NCBI GenBank assembly: GCA_900542045.1
Contig: UQMI01000012.1
Span: forward strand, 1 to 64,000
DNA: 64,000 nt
Direction: 5' to 3'
From: an uncultured Blautia sp.
GTDB taxonomy: Bacteria > Bacillota > Clostridia > Lachnospirales > Lachnospiraceae
Every line of letters begins with the position of its first letter. The first letter of the stretch is position 1. The translations under genes were made by a program, and so were the position numbers. The notes under the pieces were generated by a model. That model was given only the letters and a program-made list of their open reading frames with translations, made no database searches and was not told where the DNA came from. Positions 1-8,885 of this stretch are shown one piece after another.

Positions 1-13
1 AACATGGAACGGT

Positions 14-53
14 GAGAAAGATGGTTGTCGTCAGCCATCTTTTTCTCTTTTTT
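14..53 (+). terminator. Rho-independent terminator of an upstream plus-strand gene
   Basis: An inverted repeat (GAGAAAGATGG paired with CCATCTTTTTCTC, one G-U pair near the loop) is followed by a T-rich run. It would end a plus-strand transcript entering from outside the window. Confidence 0.6.
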
Positions 54-62
54 AGGGGATAA

Positions 63-108
63 AATCAGGGGCAGGCGTGACTCGCACGAGTCACACCTGC
101 CCCTGATT
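63..108. repeat. Near-perfect 21-bp hairpin downstream of the lipoprotein gene
   Basis: Positions 63-75 pair exactly with 96-108, and 77-84 pair with 87-94, with only a C-A mismatch between the two stems. On the minus strand it is followed by a short T-rich stretch, so it may end the transcript of the two-component/lipoprotein operon. The stem is longer than most terminators, so it could also be a palindromic repeat unit. Confidence 0.6.
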
Positions 109-148
109 AAGACTATCTATTTCCCGATAGCCCCTTTTTGCTTTTCCT

Positions 149-826
149 TTATTCGGGATTTTCCAGAGTCAGCGTATCCAGAACCCGCTCCAGCTGCTCC
201 ATCCTGGCAGAATTTTCCCGGGCCGCCAGGGTCAGCTCAATAATACCGTCTCTCTCCTGGATATAATAAACGGACTGCCAATCCACAGACAGCTCCTCTC
301 CGTCTTCTGCAACCAGGTGATATTCCACCATCAACGCCGGATAATTTCCGGTGCCCACCGTTACCTGACTCCAGGCCGGCGGCATGGCGTCCTGCCTGAT
401 CCAGCCGCTTGCTTCTGTATCTGCGCTCTTCTCTGTTCCTGCTGTGGTTTCGGCAGCATCCCCGCTTACCTGATGGATCTGCAAAATGGTTTCCAGATCC
501 TCCCCTGCCCGGTAATCCACCCCCAGATAGGCATCTGCGGTCTCCAGACTGTCCCCTGGATAAAAAGTATAATAAAAATCTCCGTTCTCCATGAGATTCC
601 ACTCGTTATCCAGCATAAAACTGAAATTTCCATTGCCGTAATTCTGCTCTTCTTCTGCTTCTTCCCGGTGCTGTTCCGCTTCCGAAACGTTCCCGATCGA
701 GGACAGGGATACACTTTCATCCGCCACTTCCAGCACCTGGCTGTCCGCAGGAGAGCTGCAGGCTATGGCTCCGGTGAGAATGGCCGCTGTCCCCAGCGCC
801 AGCATGATATTCATCTTTCCATCCAT
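149..826 (-). CDS. Predicted lipoprotein of unknown function
   Basis: A 225-residue protein with an N-terminal hydrophobic segment ending in a lipobox-like TGAIAC, so probably lipid-anchored and facing outside. The rest is acidic and soluble, with an alternating pattern that suggests a single beta-rich domain; I do not recognise the family. The start has AGGAGG about 10 bases upstream. It begins 6 bases after the histidine kinase stop, so it is the last gene of a regulator-kinase-lipoprotein operon and may be an accessory or target of that system (inference). Confidence 0.8.
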   Translation of the reverse strand: MDGKMNIMLALGTAAILTGAIACSSPADSQVLEVADESVSLSSIGNVSEAEQHREEAEEEQNYGNGNFSFMLDNEWNLMENGDFYYTFYPGDSLETADAYLGVDYRAGEDLETILQIHQVSGDAAETTAGTEKSADTEASGWIRQDAMPPAWSQVTVGTGNYPALMVEYHLVAEDGEELSVDWQSVYYIQERDGIIELTLAARENSARMEQLERVLDTLTLENPE

Positions 827-832
827 CTGGAT

Positions 833-2323
833 TCAACCTCCTCTCCTGTAACCAGTATTCTGCCCCCTTACTGTTCCCTGGATATCACCATCCTGTATCC
901 AATCTGTAAATCCCCGGTTTTGTTTTCCGGCAGTTCCGGATTCCGGTCCGCCGGCCAAATATACCCGCACCCGGGTTCCTTTCTTTTCTTCCGATTCGAT
1001 CTCCATGGTCCCTTTCAGCTTTTCCACGATCTGACTGCACAGATACAGTCCGATCCCGCTTCCGCCGGTTTTCCGGCTCCGGGATTTGTCCACCCGGTAA
1101 AAAGGTTCGGTAAGCCGTTCGATGCTTTCCCGGGGAATTCCACAGCCCCAGTCCTGCACTTCCAGGAGAAGCCTCTGTCCGGATGCCTGCTGCAATGTCA
1201 CAAAGACCCTGCCTTCCTCGCCGGAATAATTGATACTGTTGCGAATCAGATTGGAAAGCAGGATATACAGCAGCATCCGATCCGTATACAGCTCCTGTAC
1301 CGGATAGTATTCCTTCAGTTCCATCTTCTTTTCTTCCAGCAGATATCCCAGTTCTTCCCGGATCTCCACCATAACTTCCGCAATCCGTACCAGTTCTGTC
1401 TTCACGCCGTCTGCCTGCATCAGATGCAGTTCCTTCAGCTTCTGATACATATCCCGCATCCTTCTTGCCTCTGCTTCCACATTGGCCAGAGCCACCTGCT
1501 GCTGTTCCCTGGTACAATTGGCCTGGAGAAGAAACTGGGCATAGCCCTGGATCGATGTCAGCGGTGTATTCATCTCATGGGTCATGGCTTCAATAAACTG
1601 CTGTCTGCGCTCCATCTCTCTGCGCAGATGTTCTTCTCTTTCTTCTACCGCCTGGGACATTTTCCCAAATGCCTTTCCCAGGCTGCCTATCTCATCCGAT
1701 CCCTGGGGAAAGGCCACCGAATAATCTCCTGCATCCAGTTTTTCCACACTTTTCTGCAGGCGTTCCAGAGGCCGGGTCAGCCATCGGGAACACAGATAAG
1801 CCACAATGGCCAGAGCTCCCATAACACCCAGGATCCATAGTCCGAACTGCCGCAGATTCTCCTCGCGGATCTGATAGACCACATCGATATCCCGCAGATA
1901 TACCAGAATCATGCTCCCATCCTCCCCCAGGAAATGGGACACCGCCATATAGCGCTTCCCCTGGGCATCCAGGATCTGGAGCCGCTTAGTCCGTTCCTGG
2001 ACCTGCAAAAGGCGCCGGTAGTCCTCCACAGGAATTGTGTCCAGACTGGTATATACCTGTTCTCCGTTCTGAAAAAGAGAAAAATAGATTTTCTTCTTCT
2101 CATAATAAGCTCCATACCAGCTCACAGACTGCAATTCATCTCCCAGTACCTGCGCCCCGTTTTCTATGGCAGAACGGATCAGATCCATTTCGTTGATGGA
2201 ATGTTCCTGTTCCCTTGCCAGATTGTCTCTGTGATTCTTGCCGATCAGCGTTCCGCCATACAGACACAGAACACTGACCGACAGAAACAGCATACACAAA
2301 AAAAATTTATGCCAAAGCTTCAT
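833..2323 (-). CDS. Membrane sensor histidine kinase
   Basis: A 496-residue class I sensor kinase. Transmembrane helices lie near residues 7-25 and 160-178 and enclose an extracytoplasmic sensor domain of about 130 residues. A HAMP segment follows (about 180-235), then the HisKA box HEMNTPLT with phospho-acceptor His249, and a HATPase domain with N, G1 (DWGCGIP) and G2 (GGSGIGLYL) motifs. The response regulator sits 24 bases upstream and the lipoprotein 6 bases downstream, so the three form one operon. The signal sensed cannot be read from sequence. Confidence 0.95.
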   Translation of the reverse strand: MKLWHKFFLCMLFLSVSVLCLYGGTLIGKNHRDNLAREQEHSINEMDLIRSAIENGAQVLGDELQSVSWYGAYYEKKKIYFSLFQNGEQVYTSLDTIPVEDYRRLLQVQERTKRLQILDAQGKRYMAVSHFLGEDGSMILVYLRDIDVVYQIREENLRQFGLWILGVMGALAIVAYLCSRWLTRPLERLQKSVEKLDAGDYSVAFPQGSDEIGSLGKAFGKMSQAVEEREEHLRREMERRQQFIEAMTHEMNTPLTSIQGYAQFLLQANCTREQQQVALANVEAEARRMRDMYQKLKELHLMQADGVKTELVRIAEVMVEIREELGYLLEEKKMELKEYYPVQELYTDRMLLYILLSNLIRNSINYSGEEGRVFVTLQQASGQRLLLEVQDWGCGIPRESIERLTEPFYRVDKSRSRKTGGSGIGLYLCSQIVEKLKGTMEIESEEKKGTRVRVYLAGGPESGTAGKQNRGFTDWIQDGDIQGTVRGQNTGYRRGG

Positions 2324-2347
2324 ATTCCCCTCCCTGCGGGAGTGGTA

Positions 2348-3007
2348 TCAGACCTGCCGCTCCAGACGATATCCATATTTGTAAACTGTCTGAATGGTAT
2401 GCTCCCATCCCAGCTTTCTCCGAATCCGCTGAATATGTGCATCCACGGTGCGGGTTTCCCCGCCGTACTCATAGCCCCAGGCCAGATTCAGGATCTGATC
2501 CCTGGAGAGTGCAATGTTGCAGTTTTGTATCAGTATCTCCAGAAGCGCATATTCCTGGGCCGTAAGATCCACGATTCTCCCCTTTTTCTTTACCTGCCTT
2601 CTGAGCAGATCCACTTCCACATCTCCCAGCACAAACGTCTGCCGACCTCTTCCACATCTTCGCAGCACCGCTTCAATACGGGCGATCATTTCTACGGTTT
2701 CAAAGGGCTTTGTAATGTAATCATCCGCCCCCATTTTCAATCCCTGTACCTTATCTGACAGGCTGTCCTTGGCCGTCAGATAGATAACGGGAACCTGTTT
2801 GTTTATAAAATGAGGCAGAAGCTCATAGCCATCTGTCTCCGGAAGCATGATATCCAGAATAGCCAGATCAAATTCCTGTGCTGCCAGACATTCCAGCGCT
2901 TCTTTTCCGGAGAACGCAGAAACGGTATGATGCCCCACCATCTGAAGATTCATTGCAATCAAATCATTTATTTTCTTCTCATCGTCCACAATCAATATTT
3001 CCGCCAC
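2348..3007 (-). CDS. OmpR/PhoB-family response regulator
   Basis: A 219-residue regulator with an N-terminal receiver domain (acidic pocket at residues 8-9, phospho-acceptor Asp52 in LDIMLP, conserved Lys in TKPFE) and a C-terminal winged-helix DNA-binding domain (about 125-217) of the OmpR type. It is the first gene of the operon and the cognate partner of the kinase immediately downstream. Its targets are unknown; co-transcription suggests autoregulation of the operon. Confidence 0.95.
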   Translation of the reverse strand: MAEILIVDDEKKINDLIAMNLQMVGHHTVSAFSGKEALECLAAQEFDLAILDIMLPETDGYELLPHFINKQVPVIYLTAKDSLSDKVQGLKMGADDYITKPFETVEMIARIEAVLRRCGRGRQTFVLGDVEVDLLRRQVKKKGRIVDLTAQEYALLEILIQNCNIALSRDQILNLAWGYEYGGETRTVDAHIQRIRRKLGWEHTIQTVYKYGYRLERQV

Positions 3008-3100
3008 ACTAAAACCTCCCGGATGTCTTATGTATTTTATTTCCTGTAAGACAGTAATGTTTTTTCATGTGCTTCCTTTTTTCAGGAAGCTGCCGCTATT

Positions 3101-3106
3101 ATTATA
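3101..3106 (-). promoter_or_regulatory. Candidate -10 box of the two-component operon
   Basis: TATAAT on the minus strand about 95 bases before the regulator start. The -35 region 17 bases upstream (ACAACT) is poor, so an activator may be needed. The leader also has a short GCTTCC/GGAAGC stem-loop at about 3071-3090. Confidence 0.4.
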
Positions 3107-3169
3107 GCAGACAGTGCAGAAATAGTTGTATCAGACCTGTAAAAACCATGGGCAGAAAGAATACACCGG

Positions 3170-3218
3170 GTTACATGCCACGCCCGAACCACGCACTTGC
3201 TGCGTGGTTCGGGCCGGT
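3170..3218. repeat. Dispersed palindromic repeat, copy 1
   Basis: A perfect 13-bp stem (3183-3195 with 3201-3213, loop CTTGC) inside a 49-base unit that recurs almost unchanged at 18762-18809. There is no T-tract on either side, so it does not look like an ordinary terminator although it lies just after the AI-2E-family gene. Confidence 0.75.
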
Positions 3219-3227
3219 GCGTCAGCT

Positions 3228-4382
3228 TTATTCCGGCGTCTTCGCCGCCTTCCGGGAAAGCCTTCGGTTTACCCATTCCCGGAACAGGGAATATAGTACA
3301 GACATCAGAGGAATGAAGATCAGCATTCCTGCCACACCCAGAAGATTTCCGCCCAGAGTAACCGCCATCAGTACCCAGATGGACGGCAGCCCTACAGAAC
3401 TGCCCACCACATGAGGATAGATCAAATTTCCCTCTATCTGCTGCAGGACAAGGAATAAAAGGATAAACATCAGCGCTCTCATGGGATCCACCATCAGGAT
3501 CAGCAGTGCTCCCACAATGCAGCCGATAAACGCTCCGAAAATAGGAATCAGGGCTGTAAAGGCGATCAGCACTCCAACCAGCAGCGCATAGGGAAAACGG
3601 AAAATGCTCATGGTGACAAAAAACATAGTCCCCAGGATCACTGCCTCGATACACTGTCCTGTGATAAAATTCGAAAACGTATGATAACTGAGACTGCAGA
3701 TATAAATGACCCGTTCTACCCGTTTGGCCGGCATAAATGCATGGAACACCTTCCGAACCTGTCGTCCCAGACGTTCCTTCTGCAGCAGAAGATAGCAGGC
3801 AAAAACAAACCCGATACAGAGATTGGCAATGGTGCTGAAGATCCCCATGGTCACGGAAACCATGGAGGACAGCACATTGGCCATACTGCTCCGCAGCATA
3901 TCCATCACTCTCTGGAACATCTGCTCCCAGTTTACCTGTATACTTTGTATCCAGTCCACAAACTGGGTATTGTTATGGAATGTGTCAATGGCCCAGGCCT
4001 GTATCTTTGGAATGGACCGTTCAATATTTCTTCCCAAGCTCACTGCCGTACCGGCCAAATCCGGAACCACCACCAGCACCACGATCATAATAATTCCGGC
4101 GATCAGGATCAGGGACAGGACCAGGCTGACCGGCCGTATCAGCTTTCGGATCTTCCTGTTGCTTTTTTTCTTGAACCGTCCAAAGATCTTCTCTTCCAGA
4201 AAATGCATGGGCACATTCAGAATAAATGCAATGGCCGCCCCCAGAATAAAGGGAAACAAAAGCTGCAGTCCTGTCCGCAGCAGTCCGATCAGGACTTCCA
4301 TATGCTGCAGTCCTACAAAGACCAGCGCGGCAAACAAGATCAGCAGCATAATCTTCTGCATATTTTTTTTATCCAGTTCCAT
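3228..4382 (-). CDS. AI-2E family transporter (YtvI/PerM type)
   Basis: A 384-residue polytopic membrane protein with two N-terminal helices, a soluble linker (about 130-200) and a C-terminal block of helices rich in Gly and Pro (PIFGAFIGCIVGALLI region). This is the usual length and layout of the AI-2E transporter superfamily, whose members export small solutes, including Na+/H+ exchangers and putative signal exporters. It begins 10 bases after the serine dehydratase alpha gene, suggesting co-transcription with sdaAB-sdaAA. A link to serine or its products is inference only. Confidence 0.9.
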   Translation of the reverse strand: MELDKKNMQKIMLLILFAALVFVGLQHMEVLIGLLRTGLQLLFPFILGAAIAFILNVPMHFLEEKIFGRFKKKSNRKIRKLIRPVSLVLSLILIAGIIMIVVLVVVPDLAGTAVSLGRNIERSIPKIQAWAIDTFHNNTQFVDWIQSIQVNWEQMFQRVMDMLRSSMANVLSSMVSVTMGIFSTIANLCIGFVFACYLLLQKERLGRQVRKVFHAFMPAKRVERVIYICSLSYHTFSNFITGQCIEAVILGTMFFVTMSIFRFPYALLVGVLIAFTALIPIFGAFIGCIVGALLILMVDPMRALMFILLFLVLQQIEGNLIYPHVVGSSVGLPSIWVLMAVTLGGNLLGVAGMLIFIPLMSVLYSLFREWVNRRLSRKAAKTPE

Positions 4383-4392
4383 CTTATCCTCC

Positions 4393-5265
4393 TTACACAG
4401 CCTCCATTGCTTCTCTTATTTCGCACCCGGCAGGGGTTCCTGCCACGCCCCCTCTTCCGGTCTCCTTCAGGGAATCGTCCATTTTGTCTCCTACTTCCTT
4501 CATTGCGTCAATGACCTGATCCGCCGGTATCCGGCTTGCCATGCCGCACAGAGCCATATCTGCACAGGCGCAGGCATTCACCGCTCCGATCACATTCCGC
4601 TTCACACACGGCACCTCCACAAGCCCTGCCACAGGATCACAAACCAGCCCCATGAGATTCTTCAGGGCCATGGCCGCTGCCTGGACAATCTGCTCTGCGT
4701 TTCCTCCGTGAAGGAAGGTCATGGCGCCGGCGGCCATGGCGCTGGCTGTGCCGATCTCCGCCTGACACCCTCCGGATGCTCCGGCAATATAGGCTCTGGA
4801 AGCGATCACCTGCCCGATGCCTGCTGCCACATAAAGCGCCTCCAGCATTTTCTCTTCTTTTCCCTTTTCGTGTCTCCACCAGGGCACTAATACTGCAAGC
4901 AGCACGCCGCAGGCTCCTGCCGTAGGCGCAGCCACGATCCGCTTCATACAGGCATTGGACTCTCCCATCTGCAGAGCTGCCGCCATCACCTCGCCCATAA
5001 AAGAGCCGCATATATTGTTTCCGAACCTGGTATAGTCCGCCATTTTCGCACCGTCCCCGCCTACCAGGCCACTTCTGGACTTCAGATTCCCATCATAATC
5101 CATACTTGCCTGCTTCATGGCTTCCCACATGCGCTGCATCTGTTTTTCAGAGGCCTCACGGCTCACCTCTCTGTCGTACATATCTTCCCGCAGCACCGCC
5201 TCCCCGAAGGAGCATTCCTGTCTCCGGCAGGTTTCCAGTATTTTTTCCAGAGAATCAAAGGCCAT
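4393..5265 (-). CDS. sdaAA: L-serine ammonia-lyase, iron-sulfur-dependent, alpha subunit (set 1)
   Basis: The 290-residue alpha chain of the two-subunit Fe-S serine dehydratase that turns L-serine into pyruvate and ammonia in the cytoplasm. Family motifs include PTAGACG, GGCQAE, VCDPVAG and PC in VEVPC; the cysteines are candidates for holding the oxygen-sensitive 4Fe-4S cluster. The start overlaps the end of sdaAB by 11 bases and has GAGGAAA upstream, implying translational coupling. A second complete alpha/beta set lies at 37708-39260. Confidence 0.95.
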   Translation of the reverse strand: MAFDSLEKILETCRRQECSFGEAVLREDMYDREVSREASEKQMQRMWEAMKQASMDYDGNLKSRSGLVGGDGAKMADYTRFGNNICGSFMGEVMAAALQMGESNACMKRIVAAPTAGACGVLLAVLVPWWRHEKGKEEKMLEALYVAAGIGQVIASRAYIAGASGGCQAEIGTASAMAAGAMTFLHGGNAEQIVQAAAMALKNLMGLVCDPVAGLVEVPCVKRNVIGAVNACACADMALCGMASRIPADQVIDAMKEVGDKMDDSLKETGRGGVAGTPAGCEIREAMEAV

Positions 5266-5926
5266 ATCCGTTTCCTCTTATATAACTTGCCCGTTCCACA
5301 TTTTCCAGGGTTTTCAGCCATTCCATAAAATCTTCCGGAACTTCCTGGTCCAACTCCAGGATCATGACGGCATTTCCCCCTTTTTTGTTCCGGTACAGAG
5401 ACATATTGGCAATATTGATCTTCTTCTCAAATAAATGGCCGGTAATCTGGGCCACACACCCGGGAGCATCCAGATTATAGACAATCAGCGTGGGACTTTG
5501 ACACTTACAGTTTACCTGCATTCCGTCCAGACGGTCGATCCGGATCTGCCCACCGCCCAGAGAGGAGGCCTGCATGGACAGTTTTTCCCCATTGTCCCCT
5601 GTAACCCCCAATACCGCAGTATTGGGATGGGCATCCTTCAGCACAATGGTCTGAATGGTAAACTCCAGTCCTTCTTCTCCGGCAATGGCAAAACTGTCCG
5701 GAATCCGCACATCATCCGGCTCCATGCCCAAAAGCCCCGCCACCAGCGCCCGGTCTGTGCCATGTCCTTTGCCTGTGGCGGCGAAAGAACCATGCAGCTG
5801 TATCCGGGCACAGACAGGTCTGCTTCCCAGAAGTCTTCTGGCCATCCCTCCGATCCGCACGGCTCCCGCTGTGTGCGAGCTGGACGGCCCCACCATAACC
5901 GGCCCTAAAATATCAAATAGATTCAT
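5255..5926 (-). CDS. sdaAB: L-serine ammonia-lyase, iron-sulfur-dependent, beta subunit (set 1)
   Basis: A 223-residue beta chain. The N-terminal domain begins MNLFDILGPVMVGPSSSHTA, the family signature, and the C-terminal part (about 145-220) is an ACT domain likely to bind serine. The open frame extends 44 codons upstream, but the ATG at 5926 has GGAAGGA about 10 bases upstream and matches the family N-terminus, so it was chosen. First gene of a likely three-gene operon with sdaAA and the AI-2E-type permease. Confidence 0.95.
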   Translation of the reverse strand: MNLFDILGPVMVGPSSSHTAGAVRIGGMARRLLGSRPVCARIQLHGSFAATGKGHGTDRALVAGLLGMEPDDVRIPDSFAIAGEEGLEFTIQTIVLKDAHPNTAVLGVTGDNGEKLSMQASSLGGGQIRIDRLDGMQVNCKCQSPTLIVYNLDAPGCVAQITGHLFEKKINIANMSLYRNKKGGNAVMILELDQEVPEDFMEWLKTLENVERASYIRGNGYGL

Positions 5927-6038
5927 AATCACTGTTTCCTTCCACATTTCTATGACCATCCATACAGCAAGGACTGTCGCTTCCCTTATTATACTATCTT
6001 TTCCCATTTCTACCAAGATAAATCTGCCACGCAAAGCA

Positions 6039-6072
6039 AAAACCCCGTGCAACTTCAATCACACAGGGTTTC
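6039..6072 (-). terminator. Terminator downstream of the HIT-family gene
   Basis: On the minus strand AAACCCTGTG pairs with CACGGGGTTT (one G-U pair) and runs into TTTTT. It closes the long minus-strand run that ends with the HIT gene, upstream of sdaAB. Confidence 0.75.
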
Positions 6073-6115
6073 ACCTATAATACAATGAAAAAGAAAAAGA
6101 GATCTCCCGGAAATA

Positions 6116-6529
6116 TTAAAGATATGCCCGGATCTTATCTATCATTTCCTGATATTCTTCAGGAGACAGGTGTCTGGGCGGATTACAGCTCATCTCAAAA
6201 GTTCCGCCGTAACCCGGCCCGTCCACCTGTTTGGGAACAACATGAAAATGTACGTGTTTTACTTTATCACCATACATTCCCAGATTGATCTTCTCAGCGT
6301 TAACTGCCTTGCTGACTGCTGCGGCCACTGCCGCCACATCTTTCATATAGGCATCTCTGTCTTCGTCAGATAGTTGAAACAGCTCATCGGCATGTTTTTT
6401 ACAAGCCACCACACATCTGCCATAATAGGTCTGGTCCAGAAACAGGTACACCCTGGACATGGGCAGCTCTCCCAACGGGGTCATCATGCCAAGCAGGACC
6501 TCATTTTCCTCGCAGTATATACAACCCAT
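6116..6529 (-). CDS. HIT-family (histidine triad) nucleotide-binding protein
   Basis: A 137-residue protein with the histidine triad HVHFHVVP near residues 94-101, where the middle histidine is the nucleophile for hydrolysing nucleoside phosphoramidates or dinucleotides. A CxxC pair sits at residues 3-6 (MGCIYC), common in bacterial HIT proteins. AAAGGAGG precedes the start by a normal distance. It lies 37 bases after the SDR gene as the last gene of the sugar-acid run; this may be simple read-through. Confidence 0.92.
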   Translation of the reverse strand: MGCIYCEENEVLLGMMTPLGELPMSRVYLFLDQTYYGRCVVACKKHADELFQLSDEDRDAYMKDVAAVAAAVSKAVNAEKINLGMYGDKVKHVHFHVVPKQVDGPGYGGTFEMSCNPPRHLSPEEYQEMIDKIRAYL

Positions 6530-6566
6530 CTGTTTTCCTCCTTTGCCAAAAACGAATTTTCCTTTT

Positions 6567-7334
6567 CTAACGCACCAGATAGCCGCCGTCTACCGGGATA
6601 ATTGCTCCGTTGAGATAATCAGAGGCAGAGGATGCCAGGAACACTGCCGGTCCCTTCATATCATCGGGAGTTCCCCATACATGCGCCGGAATCCGGCTGG
6701 TGATCTCTTCGTATCTGGGGTTTGACGGATCCAGTAATGCGGTGTTCATCTCTGTTGCCATATAGCCGGGAGCCAGAGCATTGACATTGATTCCTCTGGA
6801 CGCCCACTCATTACAGAAGGCCTTGGTCAGCTGAGCCACACCACCCTTGGATGCTGCATAAGCCGGTACGGTAAATCCGCCGAAGAAGGAAAGCATGGAG
6901 GCAATATTAATGATCTTGCCTTTGCTGTCCTGCTCGATAAACTGACGGGCTGCTCTCTGGCACCAGTCAAATACTGCATTTAAGTTTACTTCGATTACAT
7001 AGCTCCAGTCTTCCATAGGGAACTCTTCACTGGGATGACGGCGCTGTACCCCCGCACCATTAATCAGGATATCCAGATGACCTCCCAGAAGATCTACTGC
7101 TCTTTCAAATCCCACTTCCCTGTCTTTGGCATCTCCCAGATCCACCTTCAGGCCCTGGCAGGGCAGGCCTTTGCCGCGGAATTCTTCTGCCACATTCATA
7201 ACCTTATCCGAGGATCCAACGATCACTACTTCTGCTCCGGCTTCCATAAGGCCTTCTGCCATACCGTAGCCCAGACCTCTGGTGCCGCCTGTTACAATTG
7301 CTTTCTTTCCTGATAAATCTGTAAAATTTTTCAT
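6567..7334 (-). CDS. SDR-family dehydrogenase, KduD-like (copy 1)
   Basis: A 255-residue classical short-chain dehydrogenase. The Rossmann motif TGGTRGLGYG is at about residue 16, the catalytic YAASK at about 159, and a Ser precedes it in NIASM. The stretch GVQRRH matches 2-deoxy-D-gluconate 3-dehydrogenase / 2-dehydro-3-deoxy-D-gluconate 5-dehydrogenase (KduD), which interconverts keto-deoxy sugar acids with NAD(H). The exact substrate is not readable. It follows gnd by 18 bases. A close paralogue is at 14657-15421. Confidence 0.9.
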   Translation of the reverse strand: MKNFTDLSGKKAIVTGGTRGLGYGMAEGLMEAGAEVVIVGSSDKVMNVAEEFRGKGLPCQGLKVDLGDAKDREVGFERAVDLLGGHLDILINGAGVQRRHPSEEFPMEDWSYVIEVNLNAVFDWCQRAARQFIEQDSKGKIINIASMLSFFGGFTVPAYAASKGGVAQLTKAFCNEWASRGINVNALAPGYMATEMNTALLDPSNPRYEEITSRIPAHVWGTPDDMKGPAVFLASSASDYLNGAIIPVDGGYLVR

Positions 7335-7352
7335 TTTTGCAGTTTCCTCCTT

Positions 7353-8738
7353 TTATTCTTCCCATCTGGTGTGGAAAGCCCCCGGTACATCCACTCTCTG
7401 GTATGTGTGAGCGCCAAAGCAGTCCCGCAGAGCCTGAATAAAATTCACCGGCATCTGCGCCATCCGATAGTAATCGTAATAGTGCAGTGCACTGGCCATT
7501 CCAGGCAGCGCAATCCCGGAAAGTACGGCTTTCTCATTAATTTGCCGAAGCGCCGGCTCCAGCTCCTCCTGACAGGAGAAGACCGGATCCAGCAGCAGGG
7601 GATGCTTTTCTGTCACATGGACCTGACCGATCTCTTCCAGAAGCCGGCTGCGGATGATACATCCGTTCTTCCATACTGCGATGAGCTTCTCCGGATCGAT
7701 CTCCCACTGCTCTTCACCGGCCGCTTTCACGATCAGCTCCAGCCCCTGACTGTAGCACAGCAGGATCCCCAGAAGCAGTGCATCTCCTATCACTTTTCCG
7801 GGATTTTCCATTTCCACTTTCTGACCGGAGCCATGCAGGATTTCCTTTCCTGCGCTTCGCAGTTCCTTCTTCGCTGAAAAATTCCGTGCGGACACAGCTT
7901 CGTAAATCGTTGGAAGATAGACGCCCCTTTCTATGCCTTCCAACACCGTCCACTTTCCTGTTCCCTTCTGTCCCGCCACATCCAGGATCTTGTCTACCAG
8001 GAATGTGCCGTCACTGTCCTTCTTCTGCAATACCCGGATACTGATCTCCACCAGATAAGAATCCAGTTTTCCATTTTTCCAGCTTATAAAACTTTCGGTT
8101 ATTTCTTTTTCTGTCATATGCAGGGAATGCTTCATAAAATACCAGGCCTCTGCCAGAAGCTGCAGAATCCCGTATTCAATCCCATTGTGTACCATTTTCA
8201 CATAGTGACCGGCCCCATCGCTGCCAATGTATGCACAGCAGGGTTTTTCCCCCACATGGGCCGCTATGGTCTGCAGAATATGTCTGGTCTTCTCCCAGCC
8301 TTCCCGGCTTCCTCCTGCCATCATGCTGGGACCGTGTAGGGCTCCCTGTTCTCCGCCTGACACACCGACTCCCAGATAACAGATGTTCCGTTTCAGACTC
8401 CACTCATATCTTCGTTTCGTATCCCTGTAATAGGAATTTCCTCCGTCCAGGACCACATCTCCCGGCTTCAGATACCATTCCAGTTCTTCCAGCACCGAAT
8501 CCACAGGCTCCCCGGCTGTGATCATCAGAAAAATACATCTGGGACTTTTCAGCTGATCCAGCATTTCTTTTACCGTGGAACAGATATGATAATGCCCCTG
8601 TTCTGCCTCGAATCGCTGCCGCTCTCCGGGGTCTTTGCTGTAGACTGCCACAGAAAATCCGTGAGAAATCATATTTTTCGCCAGACTGGAGCCCATCACT
8701 CCAAGTCCATATACCGCAATATCACATTCCCTCATCAT
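7353..8738 (-). CDS. gnd: 6-phosphogluconate dehydrogenase, decarboxylating
   Basis: A 461-residue enzyme matching the long Gnd type: N-terminal Rossmann motif GLGVMGSSLA, GVSGGEQGALHGPSMM in the active site, KMVHNGIEYG with the catalytic lysine, and the C-terminal tail FGAHTYQRVD that reaches into the partner subunit. It converts 6-phosphogluconate to ribulose 5-phosphate plus CO2 with NAD(P)+. Its place between an IolB/KduI-like isomerase and a KduD-like dehydrogenase, near an FGGY kinase, suggests service of a gluconate-type catabolic route rather than the central pentose pathway (inference). Confidence 0.95.
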   Translation of the reverse strand: MMRECDIAVYGLGVMGSSLAKNMISHGFSVAVYSKDPGERQRFEAEQGHYHICSTVKEMLDQLKSPRCIFLMITAGEPVDSVLEELEWYLKPGDVVLDGGNSYYRDTKRRYEWSLKRNICYLGVGVSGGEQGALHGPSMMAGGSREGWEKTRHILQTIAAHVGEKPCCAYIGSDGAGHYVKMVHNGIEYGILQLLAEAWYFMKHSLHMTEKEITESFISWKNGKLDSYLVEISIRVLQKKDSDGTFLVDKILDVAGQKGTGKWTVLEGIERGVYLPTIYEAVSARNFSAKKELRSAGKEILHGSGQKVEMENPGKVIGDALLLGILLCYSQGLELIVKAAGEEQWEIDPEKLIAVWKNGCIIRSRLLEEIGQVHVTEKHPLLLDPVFSCQEELEPALRQINEKAVLSGIALPGMASALHYYDYYRMAQMPVNFIQALRDCFGAHTYQRVDVPGAFHTRWEE

Positions 8739-8885
8739 CTTCGCCTCCTGTAAAATATTCTGGCACCAACGGATTTCGCCCTCATTCCCGCTGGTTTCCT
8801 CTCCGGATTATTTTACCAGATTTACGGCCTTTTTGTTCTTTCCAGCAAACTTTCTTTTTTCATAAACTTTTTTCAGCAAACTTTT

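Noticed and set aside
317..1840. 507-codon plus-strand open frame
   Set aside because: It lies opposite the lipoprotein and histidine kinase genes, has no ribosome site and reads as Pro/His/Cys-rich shadow sequence.
5927..6058. N-terminal extension of sdaAB
   Set aside because: The extra 44 codons are not family-like, and the ATG at 5926 has a good ribosome site.
8845..8884. Two copies of CAGCAAACTTT after the isomerase gene
   Set aside because: Short, A/T-rich and without pairing or an evident role; likely simple sequence.
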